Under the pieces are notes generated by a model. That model made no database searches. It saw only the letters and a list, made by a program, of their open reading frames with translations, and was not told the origin of the DNA. This document shows positions 1 through 7,388 of a stretch of DNA of 39,711 nt, in pieces. Location: the NCBI GenBank assembly GCA_964586075.1, contig CAZPGZ010000030.1, forward strand, positions 1 to 39,711. Direction: 5' to 3'. The stretch's first letter is position 1, and every line of letters begins with the position of its first letter. A program made the position numbers and the translations under genes. The DNA is from JBAZLV01 sp964586075 (lineage in GTDB: Bacteria; Nitrospirota; UBA9217).

Positions 1-1
1 G

Positions 2-160
2 GTGCTGCACTCGGGTAATGTGGAGAGGGTGGAAATCATAAAAAGCTCGGGGTCAAAAATCCTTGATGCTGCATCTGTCAGGACTGTCTATCGTGCGGGC
101 CCACTGCCGTATGTGAACAGCTGGATTGACGCCCCAATTGTGTACAAAATTTTAAAATGA
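2..160 (+). CDS. TonB-like C-terminal domain (5' truncated)
   Basis: The window opens inside a reading frame of 52 codons that stops at 158-160. The peptide has the pattern of the energy transducer TonB C-terminal domain: an early G-N-V-E-R-V-E-I stretch, an SSG followed by an LD-A-A segment, an R-A-G-P-L-P turn, and a final hydrophobic strand after a P-I-V. In TonB this domain lies in the periplasm and contacts the TonB box of outer-membrane receptors, passing on energy from ExbB/ExbD. The N-terminal anchor and proline-rich spacer lie upstream of the window. The stop codon overlaps the yacG start (ATGA), so the two genes are probably translationally coupled. The family call is good; whether it is TonB itself or a paralogue cannot be decided. 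Confidence 0.75.
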   Translation: MLHSGNVERVEIIKSSGSKILDAASVRTVYRAGPLPYVNSWIDAPIVYKILK

Positions 161-354
161 CCATGACGAACGATCCGAACATAAAAAAGGTTCCCTGTCC
201 GATCTGTAAAAAAGAAACGCCCTGGCATGAAAATCCATTTCGGCCGTTTTGCTCCAAGCGGTGCAAACTCATAGATCTGGGTGAGTGGGCGTCAGAGAGC
301 TATCGGTTTGAAGGAACGAAAGAAAAAAAGCAAGGCGAGGATCCTGCTGAATAA
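157..354 (+). CDS. yacG: YacG, zinc-binding DNA gyrase inhibitor family
   Basis: A 65-residue protein with the YacG signature: a C-P-I-C pair near residues 14-17, then F-C-S-K-R-C at about 31-36, then L-I-D-L-G-E-W. The four cysteines bind one Zn in this family. In E. coli YacG binds GyrB and inhibits gyrase. The C-terminus is charged and probably disordered, as usual for the family. The start chosen is the ATG overlapping the upstream stop; a second ATG two codons later (163) is equally possible. Confidence 0.9.
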   Translation: MTMTNDPNIKKVPCPICKKETPWHENPFRPFCSKRCKLIDLGEWASESYRFEGTKEKKQGEDPAE

Positions 355-654
355 GAAACGGCCTTATTCGACAATAGTATGTTCCTTTTTATCGTTGTGC
401 TGTTGCAGCGAATACAGCATTCCCAGCTGGTGTTTCTGACGGGAGGAAGAAGAACACAGGACAAAAAAATACATTGAAAAATCCTTTTTATTCAGGTATT
501 GTGCAAAAATGCATATCGGTTCTGTAGAGCGGTATTATCCACTTCTACAGATGATATCTGAGCAAAATCCGTAAATGTTCTTTTCCCTTGACAAAATCAA
601 CAGCTATGTTATAAAAGCGAAATTTTATGGTCGGAGAGGCCAGGAGGAGATACC
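355..654. other. Intergenic region yacG-metK
   Basis: No gene is seen in this 300-base stretch. A 7-bp inverted repeat (GAATAAG at 349-355, CTTATTC at 363-369) spans the yacG stop and may end transcription, although the T-rich stretch only follows some 15 bases later. A second dyad (TCTGTAGA at 521-528 and TCTACAGA at 544-551, 15-base spacer) lies upstream of the metK promoter and could be an operator or a hairpin. The region ends with the metK promoter and a strong ribosome binding site, AGGAGG at 642-647. Confidence 0.5.
588..615 (+). promoter_or_regulatory. sigma70-type promoter of metK
   Basis: TTGACA at 588-593, a 16-base spacer, then TATAAA at 610-615. The predicted transcript starts near 622, leaving a leader of about 33 bases, too short for a SAM riboswitch. 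Confidence 0.75.
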
Positions 655-1815
655 ATGAGCAGCTGCAGCAGAAACTATCTTTTTACCTCGGAATCGGTTA
701 CCGAGGGGCATCCAGATAAAATAGCCGATCAGATATCGGATGCGGTCCTTGATGCGCTAATCATGCAGGACCCCATGAGCAGAGTGGCGTGCGAAACGCT
801 CCTTACCACCGGTCTTGCCATGGTGGCGGGAGAAATCACCACAAAAGGATATGTGGAGATACCTGATATCGTCCGGAAGACCATCAGAGACATCGGATAT
901 ACACGGGCGAAATACGGTTTTGATGCGGACACCTGCGCAGTGATCACGTCAGTCCATTCGCAGTCTCCTGATATCGCCATGGGCGTAGACACAGGCGGAG
1001 CCGGCGACCAGGGGCTCATGTTCGGCTATGCCTGCGATGAGACGCCTGAACTCATGCCCATGACAATCATGCTTGCCCACAAGCTCACCCGGCGGCTTTC
1101 GGAAGTGCGCAAACAGGACATTCTTCCTTATTTAAGGCCGGACGGAAAGTCCCAAGTGACGATCGAATACCGGGACGGCAAGCCGTTCAAGCTCCATACC
1201 ATCGTCGTTTCGAGCCAGCACAGCCCGGACGTGGACCTCAAGGATTTGCGCAAAGACATCATAGAAAAAGTGATACTTCCGGTGATTCCGAAGAACCTTC
1301 TCGATGAAAAATCCATCATCTATCATATCAACCCCACGGGCAGGTTCGTGACCGGCGGTCCCATGGGGGATACGGGTCTTACGGGCCGCAAGATCATTGT
1401 GGACACGTACGGCGGCGTGGGAAGCCATGGCGGCGGATGCTTTTCTGGAAAGGATCCGACGAAGGTTGACCGCTCCGCATCATACATGGCCCGCTACGTT
1501 GCGAAGAATATCGTGGCTTCAGGCATAGCCGGTGAAATTGAAGTGCAGCTTGCCTATGCCATCGGCGTGGCCGAACCGGTTTCCATCCATGTGGATGATT
1601 TCGGAACCGGGAAGATTGACCACGAAAAGCTTGAGTCGATCATCAGGAAAAATTTCGATATGACACCGCGGGGGATCATGAAAACCCTCGATCTCAGGAG
1701 ACCTATTTACCAGAAAACCGCGGCATACGGACACTTCGGCAGGACCGAACCTGAATTCACCTGGGAGAAGACCGACAAAGCGGAAGCGCTCAAGAAAGAC
1801 GCAGGATTGAAGTAA
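655..1815 (+). CDS. metK: S-adenosylmethionine synthetase
   Basis: Forms SAM from methionine and ATP in the cytoplasm. The 386-residue product is full length for bacterial MetK. It shows the N-terminal F-T-S-E-S-V-T-E-G-H-P-D-K stretch with the catalytic His, the G-A-G-D-Q-G motif near residue 120, and the glycine-rich G-G-G-C-F-S-G-K-D-P-T-K-V-D-R-S region near residue 265. AGGAGG at 642-647 sits 7 bases before the ATG. It is followed by a likely terminator, so metK and ahcY appear to be separate transcription units that together run SAM synthesis and SAH removal. Confidence 0.97.
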   Translation: MSSCSRNYLFTSESVTEGHPDKIADQISDAVLDALIMQDPMSRVACETLLTTGLAMVAGEITTKGYVEIPDIVRKTIRDIGYTRAKYGFDADTCAVITSVHSQSPDIAMGVDTGGAGDQGLMFGYACDETPELMPMTIMLAHKLTRRLSEVRKQDILPYLRPDGKSQVTIEYRDGKPFKLHTIVVSSQHSPDVDLKDLRKDIIEKVILPVIPKNLLDEKSIIYHINPTGRFVTGGPMGDTGLTGRKIIVDTYGGVGSHGGGCFSGKDPTKVDRSASYMARYVAKNIVASGIAGEIEVQLAYAIGVAEPVSIHVDDFGTGKIDHEKLESIIRKNFDMTPRGIMKTLDLRRPIYQKTAAYGHFGRTEPEFTWEKTDKAEALKKDAGLK

Positions 1816-1883
1816 TAGCTGGTTTCGCAATTTGGGTTGCCGATAAAATCCAGACCATGCGTGAGTGGTACGAAAAAAATGTA

Positions 1884-1907
1884 GGGCAGCCCTGTGTGGC
1901 TGCCCTT
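1884..1907 (+). terminator. Probable terminator after metK
   Basis: GGGCAGCC at 1884-1891 and GGCTGCCC at 1898-1905 form a perfect 8-bp stem with a 6-base loop, preceded by an A7 run and followed by only a short T stretch. It sits between metK and the ahcY leader. Confidence 0.6.
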
Positions 1908-1969
1908 AACATTGTGTGCCGTATACGATTCGGCCGCAAAGAGCGGATTATAATTCAAACATCAACTAA

Positions 1970-2053
1970 CCCCGTTGAGGGGCGCTGCAGCAGTCACCGC
2001 GAGGTGAGTCTGTCAGGCTCAAGGGGGTGGTTCGATATGCAGCAACGGCGCCC
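1970..2053 (+). promoter_or_regulatory. SAH riboswitch upstream of ahcY
   Basis: The leader matches the S-adenosylhomocysteine riboswitch fold. P1 pairs TTGAG (1975-1979) with CTCAA (2018-2022), extended by CCCC (1970-1973) with GGGG (2023-2026). The conserved GGGCGCTGCAGCA segment starts at 1980. A TCACC-GCGA-GGTGA hairpin lies at 1994-2007, followed by the conserved TCAGGCTC. A long-range pseudoknot pairs GGGCGC (1980-1985) with GCGCCC (2048-2053) after GCAGCAACG. This class normally turns on ahcY when SAH accumulates. The 3' pseudoknot strand ends 16 bases before the ribosome binding site, which suits translational or transcriptional control. A TATAAT at 1949-1954 may be the -10 element; no good -35 is seen. 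Confidence 0.92.
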
Positions 2054-2079
2054 ATTCACTAACATGAATGGAGGGCTTT

Positions 2080-3492
2080 ATGTCTACTACTACTGCCACT
2101 ACAAAAGACTACATTGTCGCCGACATCAACTTGGCCTCGTGGGGCCGCAAAGAGATCAAGATCGCCGAGACCGAGATGCCCGGTTTGATGGCAATCCGCG
2201 AGGAATACGCCAAAAACCAGCCCTTAAAGGGCGCGCGCATCACCGGTTCGCTGCACATGACGATCCAGACTGCCGTGCTGATCGAAACACTGAAAGCGCT
2301 CGGCGCTGAAGTCCGCTGGGCTTCGTGCAACATCTTCTCGACGCAAGACCACGCGGCAGCGGCCATCGCCAAGGACGGCGTTGCCGTCTTCGCCGTCAAA
2401 GGCGAGTCGCTCAAGGACTACTGGGACTACACGCACCGCATCTTTGAATGGCCGGACGGCGGCTATTCGAACATGATCCTCGACGATGGCGGCGATGCCA
2501 CGCTGCTGCTGCACCTCGGCAGCAAGGCCGAGAAGGATATTTCGGTGCTCGATAAACCGGACAGCGAAGAAGCAACTGTCCTGTTTGCAGCCATTAAGGC
2601 CAAGCTCAAGCAGGCCCCGGCTTGGTACTCTACGCGCCTTGCCAAGATCAAGGGCGTCACCGAGGAAACCACCACCGGTGTGCACCGGCTCTACCAGATG
2701 CACGAGAAGGGCGAACTCAAAATTCCGGCGATCAACGTCAACGACTCGGTCACGAAATCGAAATTCGACAATCTCTACGGCTGCCGTGAATCGCTCGTAG
2801 ACGGCATCAAGCGCGCCACCGACGTGATGGTCGCCGGCAAGATCGCCGTGGTCTGCGGTTACGGTGACGTCGGCAAGGGCTCTGCGCAGGCGCTGCGCGC
2901 GCTGTCGGCCCAGGTCTGGGTCACCGAGATCGATCCGATCTGCGCGCTCCAGGCCGCGATGGAGGGCTATCGCGTGGTGACCATGGATTACGCCTGCGAC
3001 AAGGCCGATATCTTCGTTACCGCCACCGGAAACTATCATGTCATCACGCATGACCACATGGCGAAGATGAAGGATCAAGCCATCGTCTGCAACATCGGCC
3101 ATTTCGACTCCGAGATTGACGTTGCCTCGCTGGAGAAATACCAGTGGGAGGAAATCAAACCGCAGGTCGACCATATTATCTTCCCGGACAAGAAACGCAT
3201 CATCCTGCTGGCCAAAGGCCGCCTGGTAAACCTCGGCTGCGCCACCGGCCACCCGTCGTATGTGATGTCGTCCTCCTTCGCCAATCAGACCATTGCCCAG
3301 ATCGAACTGTTTTCGCAGGCCGACAAGTATCCGGTGGGTGTGTACACGCTGCCGAAGCACCTGGATGAGAAAGTTGCACGCCTGCAACTGAAGAAACTGA
3401 ACGCACAACTGACCACACTGACCGACCAGCAGGCTGCTTATATCGGCGTACCCAAGGAAGGTCCGTACAAGTCTGGACACTACCGCTACTAA
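2080..3492 (+). CDS. ahcY: Adenosylhomocysteinase (SAH hydrolase)
   Basis: Splits S-adenosylhomocysteine reversibly into adenosine and homocysteine with bound NAD, relieving product inhibition of methyltransferases. The 470-residue product has the substrate region G-S-L-H-M-T, the NAD motif G-Y-G-D-V-G-K-G, C-N-I-G-H-F-D near residue 338, and the family C-terminal H-Y-R-Y. It carries the roughly 40-residue insert (after I-L-D-D-G-G-D-A-T) seen in proteobacterial and eukaryotic forms. The ATG at 2080 follows GGAGGG (2070-2075); an in-frame ATG at 2068 lies inside that site and is unlikely. Codons end in G or C far more often than in metK or the next gene, and the upstream SAH riboswitch is typical of beta- and gammaproteobacteria, suggesting joint acquisition. 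Confidence 0.97.
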   Translation: MSTTTATTKDYIVADINLASWGRKEIKIAETEMPGLMAIREEYAKNQPLKGARITGSLHMTIQTAVLIETLKALGAEVRWASCNIFSTQDHAAAAIAKDGVAVFAVKGESLKDYWDYTHRIFEWPDGGYSNMILDDGGDATLLLHLGSKAEKDISVLDKPDSEEATVLFAAIKAKLKQAPAWYSTRLAKIKGVTEETTTGVHRLYQMHEKGELKIPAINVNDSVTKSKFDNLYGCRESLVDGIKRATDVMVAGKIAVVCGYGDVGKGSAQALRALSAQVWVTEIDPICALQAAMEGYRVVTMDYACDKADIFVTATGNYHVITHDHMAKMKDQAIVCNIGHFDSEIDVASLEKYQWEEIKPQVDHIIFPDKKRIILLAKGRLVNLGCATGHPSYVMSSSFANQTIAQIELFSQADKYPVGVYTLPKHLDEKVARLQLKKLNAQLTTLTDQQAAYIGVPKEGPYKSGHYRY

Positions 3493-3521
3493 GCGGGCTG
3501 TATGTAGTCAGAAGATAATAG

Positions 3522-3586
3522 GCAGGAGCCAGAGGTTTGAAATAGAATCCGGAATCATATTCTGTTTTCTGACTTCTGGCTTCTGC
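3522..3586. repeat. Imperfect inverted repeat of CAGAAG/CAGGAG type
   Basis: A left arm at 3522-3548 (starting GCAGGAGCCAGAGG) and a right arm at 3559-3586 (ending CTGGCTTCTGC) are imperfect reverse complements over about 27 bases, with a 10-base loop. A related GTCAGAAG lies just before, at about 3507-3514. It fills most of the ahcY to EamA gap. It may act as a terminator for ahcY and resembles dispersed extragenic repeats. Confidence 0.6.
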
Positions 3587-3595
3587 ATTTCAACC

Positions 3596-4471
3596 ATGAG
3601 ATCCTACCTCAAAATTATCGCCGCCATGCTGATCTGGAGCACCTGGGGCCCCATGATCCGCTGGCTTAATCTTCCGCCTGTTGTCGTTCTCTTCTATACT
3701 TCCCTGTTTGCCGGCATCCTCGTTCCTCTTGTGCTCGCTGTCCGGGGCGGTTTTCCTCCGCAGATGTTCAGTCTGAAATACTGGCACCTTTTTGTCGGCC
3801 TTGCGCTGGCGTCTCTGGTGAATAATATCACATATTTTTACGCGCTCGCTCATACGAGCGTGTCAAATGCCGTGTTCACACATTACACCGCGCCAATATT
3901 CGTCGCCGTTCTTGCTCCGCTGCTTATAGCGGAACATCTTCAAAAGATCACGCTCGTTTCTCTGCCTGTGGCAGTAATCGGAATGGTTCTCATTATTCTC
4001 TCCGGTGGCGGGCTGGCTCTTGACAGCGCCCATATGCCCGGGATCATTGCGGGTACGGTTTCGGGTATCGCCTATGCATTGATCATTCTTATTACACGAC
4101 GCATTGGACAATTGTCTTTGGACCAAAAGGCCGTTCTCATGCTGCTCTGGATCACGGTTTTTGCGACCGCGCCACTGGTTTTTGCCATGGATTATGCTTT
4201 AAATACCAAAACCTTCATTCTTTTGCTGATTACCGGAATTTTCCATTCCACGACAGCACCGCTTATGTATTTCTCCGCGCTCCGGCGCGTTCTGGCGCAG
4301 CATGCTGCTATCCTGGGCTATATCGAGCCTCTGGCTGCGATCCCGCTGGCATTTTTTTTCTTGTCCGAAGTTCCTTCCCTTGCCGCCCTGTTCGGTGGTC
4401 TTCTGATCATTCTTTCCGGTTACTTGGTAGTGCATGCACGGCTTCGTGTTGAAGGCAAATCCCGGACCTGA
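3596..4471 (+). CDS. EamA (DMT superfamily) transporter
   Basis: A 291-residue inner-membrane protein with about ten hydrophobic segments arranged as two EamA repeats, the standard length for drug/metabolite transporters of the RhaT/YdcZ type. The first repeat begins with I-W-S-T-W-G-P and ends near residue 135 (L-I-I-L-S-G-G-G). The second ends in L-I-I-L-S-G-Y-L-V-V, and a G-Y-I-E-P-L-A-A segment typical of the last repeat is present. The substrate cannot be read from sequence; relatives export amino acids, nucleosides or metabolites. No convincing ribosome binding site precedes the ATG, which follows the inverted repeat directly. It stands alone, with no pathway neighbours. Confidence 0.85.
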   Translation: MRSYLKIIAAMLIWSTWGPMIRWLNLPPVVVLFYTSLFAGILVPLVLAVRGGFPPQMFSLKYWHLFVGLALASLVNNITYFYALAHTSVSNAVFTHYTAPIFVAVLAPLLIAEHLQKITLVSLPVAVIGMVLIILSGGGLALDSAHMPGIIAGTVSGIAYALIILITRRIGQLSLDQKAVLMLLWITVFATAPLVFAMDYALNTKTFILLLITGIFHSTTAPLMYFSALRRVLAQHAAILGYIEPLAAIPLAFFFLSEVPSLAALFGGLLIILSGYLVVHARLRVEGKSRT

Positions 4472-4591
4472 TTCGTACCTGATGAAGCTATGCTGCACTG
4501 TCATGACGGAAAATTGTATTGCCAATCATAATTTCTTGTGCTAAATTTTCGAAAACATGCGGAGATTCAGGCCAGATTCGGTTTTTCCTGA

Positions 4592-4615
4592 CAATCAACG
4601 GCTTGAGCCTGATTG
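4592..4615. repeat. Dyad CAATCA..TGATTG
   Basis: CAATCA (4592-4597) and TGATTG (4610-4615) flank an inner GGCT/AGCC pair (4600-4603, 4606-4609). It lies between the EamA gene and the FAH gene and could be a hairpin ending the former or an operator for the latter. No T run follows. Confidence 0.4.
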
Positions 4616-4671
4616 ATAGTCTATAAGGCACAAGCAGTTAGTTTTAATCTGTATACTGAAGGAGATGATCC

Positions 4672-5682
4672 ATGAAAAATAATCGAAAAAAGAAAAAGAC
4701 CGCGGCAAAAGCCAAAAGCGTCCGGCTGAGGAAAAAACCTCTGAAATCCAAAAATCTTAGAGCGAAAGCTAAAACTGTCTCAACCGAACAGCCGAGGAAC
4801 ATGACCTTTCTGACCATCGTCAGAAACGGTGAATACAGTCTGGGAGTAAAAACAGAAAAAGGCATTCTTGATGTGCAGGCCGCGTCCAAACTGTTCAGGA
4901 AGAAAGTGCCGGCTGATATCCACGCCATAATCAAAGGCGGCGATCAGGGACTGACCGCACTGGTGCAGACTGCACTCGCAAGCAAAGCATCTAAAAGCGT
5001 CTTTCTCGACGAAGCCAAAATAGAATGCGGCCCGTGTGTGACCAATCCGGAAAAGATTATCTGCCTCGGCTTCAATTACCGTAAACATGCTCAGGAACTC
5101 AGTTCGGTAACCGCTACGGCTCCGGTGCTGTTCAGCAAGTTCAATAATGCGCTCAGCAGCCACAACAGTGCGATCAAACTGCCGGTCCATGTGGCCAGCA
5201 AGTTCGATTATGAGGTTGAACTGGTGACGGTGATTGGCAAAACAGCGTATCAGGTCAGCGAAGCGGAGGCCTTGTCCTGCGTGTTCGGGTATTGTATAGG
5301 CAACGATATCAGCGCGCGCGATTTGCAGTTCAAAACAAGCCAGTTTCTGATCGGTAAAAGCCTGGATGGATTCGCTCCCATCGGCCCCTATCTGGTCACG
5401 GCAGACCAAATTCCTGTTCCCGATAATCTTAACCTGGAGTGTTTTGTGAATGGGGAACAGCGCCAGGCAGGCAATACGAACGATATGATTTTCAGCGTTG
5501 CCGCCACCATCAGCTACGTATCGCAGTATTTTACATTGAAGCCCGGAGATATTATTTTTACCGGGACGCCTGATGGTGTTATTTCCGGCATGCCGGCAGA
5601 AAAGCAGGTCTGGCTTAAATCGGGTGACAGCCTTCGGTGTGTGATTGAAAAGCTTGGGGAACTGAAATTTTCCTTGGTTTAG
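4672..5682 (+). CDS. Fumarylacetoacetate hydrolase family protein with basic N-terminal tail
   Basis: Residues from about 45 onward form a complete FAH-type hydrolase/isomerase domain: I-I-C-L-G-F-N-Y near residue 125, the acidic metal-binding pair in F-D-Y-E-V-E-L, G-N-D-I-S-A-R-D, K-S-L-D-G-F-A-P-I-G-P and G-T-P-D-G-V. Such enzymes cleave or isomerise C-C bonds of beta-keto acids in aromatic or acylpyruvate degradation; the substrate here is unknown. Residues 1-43 are dominated by Lys, Arg and Ala and do not belong to the fold. The start is supported by AAGGAG at 4659-4664, seven bases before the ATG. An internal ATG at 4801 would remove the tail but lacks a comparable site. The tail could bind nucleic acid or other polyanions; this is inference. 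Confidence 0.85.
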   Translation: MKNNRKKKKTAAKAKSVRLRKKPLKSKNLRAKAKTVSTEQPRNMTFLTIVRNGEYSLGVKTEKGILDVQAASKLFRKKVPADIHAIIKGGDQGLTALVQTALASKASKSVFLDEAKIECGPCVTNPEKIICLGFNYRKHAQELSSVTATAPVLFSKFNNALSSHNSAIKLPVHVASKFDYEVELVTVIGKTAYQVSEAEALSCVFGYCIGNDISARDLQFKTSQFLIGKSLDGFAPIGPYLVTADQIPVPDNLNLECFVNGEQRQAGNTNDMIFSVAATISYVSQYFTLKPGDIIFTGTPDGVISGMPAEKQVWLKSGDSLRCVIEKLGELKFSLV

Positions 5683-5819
5683 CAGTAAGACGTTTCCGGT
5701 ACGGGCATCAACAACCGAAAACAGGGGCTCATAAGGTATCGTCATAATAACCATGGCCCTGATCGATTCAAACCATGCCATAAAACGCGTTTTACACGAA
5801 ACAGAATTGACCAGAAGCC

Positions 5820-6665
5820 ATGAGACTACGGATAATTTTACTGACGTTCTCCCTGCTCGGATGTTTGTTTCCAGCCATGCTAAAAGCGGAAGAACGGCCC
5901 TTATGGGAAACCGGCATCGGCGTAACCGGTCTGACCATTCCTGATTATCGCGGCTCCAATCAGCAGCGCTTTTATGCATTGCCGTTGCCGTACCTGATTT
6001 ACCGGGGAGATGTTCTGCGGGTCGACCGAAAGGGAATCTACGGCCTGCTTTTCCGGTCTGATCGTGTACATTTGAATATCAGCGCTGACGGCGGAGTGCC
6101 GGTAAAAAGCGACCATAATACGGCACGAAGCGGGATGCCTGATCTTGACCCTACATTTCAGATCGGCCCCAAGCTTGAAATTTGTCTGGTGAGTGATTGC
6201 TCTGCAGATACTGTGGTGTATTTTCGACTTCCTGTCCGCGCGGTTGTAGCGGCTGCAACGGACTTGTCCCACGTCAAAGGCATCGGCATTGTCACTCAGC
6301 CGCAGATAAATGTTGATTTCAAGAATTTTCCGGCCCGGGGATGGATTTACGGGTTTGCATTCGGTCCGATTTTTGCGACACAGGAATATCATGAATACTA
6401 TTACGGGGTACAGGACTACCAGGCTGTTCCCGGTTTTCGCCCGGCATATCGGGCAAAGGGGGGATACAGCGGTTCACAGCTTGTCATGGCAGTGACCAAA
6501 CGTTTTGACCATATCTGGTTCGGCGTGTTTGCAAGCTATGATGAATTGTCCGGAGCCGTATTTGACAACAGTCCACTGATGAGGACCAAGCAATCCTTTA
6601 TGGCGGGATTCGGCATTGCCTGGGTGTTTGCCAAGTCTAAAACGCTGGTGCGATCAGCAGAATAA
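5820..6665 (+). CDS. MipA/OmpV family outer-membrane protein
   Basis: A 281-residue exported protein. The N-terminus is a signal peptide with probable cleavage after A-M-L-K-A (residue 23); an L-L-G-C at 12-15 resembles a lipobox but lies unusually far inside the hydrophobic stretch. The mature part starts with W-E-T-G-I-G-V-T-G-L, followed by P-D-Y-R-G-S-N, the hallmark of MipA/OmpV proteins, and shows alternating strands ending in an aromatic-rich last strand (F-G-I-A-W-V-F). In E. coli MipA binds murein synthase MrcB and hydrolase MltA; other members are porin-like. No clear ribosome binding site precedes the ATG. There is no functional link to its neighbours. Confidence 0.85.
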   Translation: MRLRIILLTFSLLGCLFPAMLKAEERPLWETGIGVTGLTIPDYRGSNQQRFYALPLPYLIYRGDVLRVDRKGIYGLLFRSDRVHLNISADGGVPVKSDHNTARSGMPDLDPTFQIGPKLEICLVSDCSADTVVYFRLPVRAVVAAATDLSHVKGIGIVTQPQINVDFKNFPARGWIYGFAFGPIFATQEYHEYYYGVQDYQAVPGFRPAYRAKGGYSGSQLVMAVTKRFDHIWFGVFASYDELSGAVFDNSPLMRTKQSFMAGFGIAWVFAKSKTLVRSAE

Positions 6666-6755
6666 ATACTCGAGACTCTCTTTTTCCCTGCCCCGTTCAC
6701 GCCCTCTTTTTGCAGCCGTCCCCGCGCATTTAGCTGATTATCAAGGAGTTTAGCC

Positions 6756-6784
6756 TTGACATGGCAGGCGAAATATGGGATAAA
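6756..6784 (+). promoter_or_regulatory. Probable sigma70 promoter of the hyp operon
   Basis: TTGACA at 6756-6761, a 17-base spacer, then GATAAA at 6779-6784 (four of six consensus bases). The start of hypCA lies about 60 bases downstream. Confidence 0.5.
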
Positions 6785-6848
6785 GAAAAGCTAACCTGTT
6801 TTTGGGTCTTCATCGTAGTAGTAAAAAGAAAGGAACGTGATACAGTCT

Positions 6849-7388
6849 ATGTGTCTTGCGGTACCCTCACGAGTTATTTCAGTCAATAACGAAATTGCCA
6901 TGATTGACGTTTTCGGCGCGAGGAAGGAAGTAAGCCTCAAGCTTCTTGCCGAAACTCCGAAGATCGGCGATTTCGTTCTTGTGCACGCTGGATTTGCGAT
7001 CCAAAAAATATCGGCTGAATCCGTACATGCAGGTGAATTTATGCACGAATCGTCATTAGCCATCAATATTGTGGACATTGCCCAGGAACAATGCCGGGAA
7101 CGCGGCTGCAAGTCGGTGGACAGTGTCACCGTCAGGCTCGGAAAGGCGAGCGGGGTGCTGCCTGAATCGCTCGAGTTTGCTTTCAACGCATTGAAAGAGA
7201 ACACCATCGCGAGCAACGCGAAGCTGGTTTTTGAAATTGTTCCTGTCGGAGGAATCTGCCAGTCCTGCAAGAAGGAATTCGAATCACACGACGCTCCGTA
7301 CGTTCTGGCCTGTCCTCACTGCGGGTCCACGACATTTGAAATCAACAAAGGCCGAGAGATGGAGATCGTCTCCATGGAGATAAGCTGA
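6849..7388 (+). CDS. hypCA: HypC-HypA fusion, hydrogenase maturation chaperone and Ni-chaperone
   Basis: One 179-codon frame joins two maturation proteins. Residues 1 to about 60 are HypC: M-C-L-A-V-P with the essential Cys2, then G-D-F-V-L-V-H-A-G-F-A-I. HypC carries the Fe(CN)2CO unit with HypD and binds the hydrogenase large subunit. Residues 65-179 are a complete HypA: M-H-E-S-S-L-A, and a zinc site C-Q-S-C (137-140) with C-P-H-C (155-158). HypA delivers nickel. The ATG at 6849 is chosen because HypC needs Cys at position 2; an in-frame GTG at 6837 would bury it. In free HypA the N-terminal amine and His2 bind Ni, so the fusion blocks part of that site unless translation also starts at the internal ATG at 7041, preceded by AGGTGA (7031-7036). 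First gene of the hyp operon, overlapping hypB by one base. Confidence 0.9.
   Translation: MCLAVPSRVISVNNEIAMIDVFGARKEVSLKLLAETPKIGDFVLVHAGFAIQKISAESVHAGEFMHESSLAINIVDIAQEQCRERGCKSVDSVTVRLGKASGVLPESLEFAFNALKENTIASNAKLVFEIVPVGGICQSCKKEFESHDAPYVLACPHCGSTTFEINKGREMEIVSMEIS

Noticed and set aside
594..654. SAM riboswitch upstream of metK
   Set aside because: The predicted leader is only about 33 bases and shows none of the conserved SAM-I or SAM-II cores.
2224..3480. 418-codon open frame antisense to ahcY
   Set aside because: It arises from the G/C-ending codons of ahcY on the other strand; the translation has no recognisable domain, and the AhcY protein is unmistakable.
4780..5979. 399-codon open frame antisense to the FAH gene, continuing through the 5683-5819 gap
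   Set aside because: The FAH protein is clearly real on the plus strand. The part in the gap looks mildly protein-like but has no ribosome binding site and no family I recognise.
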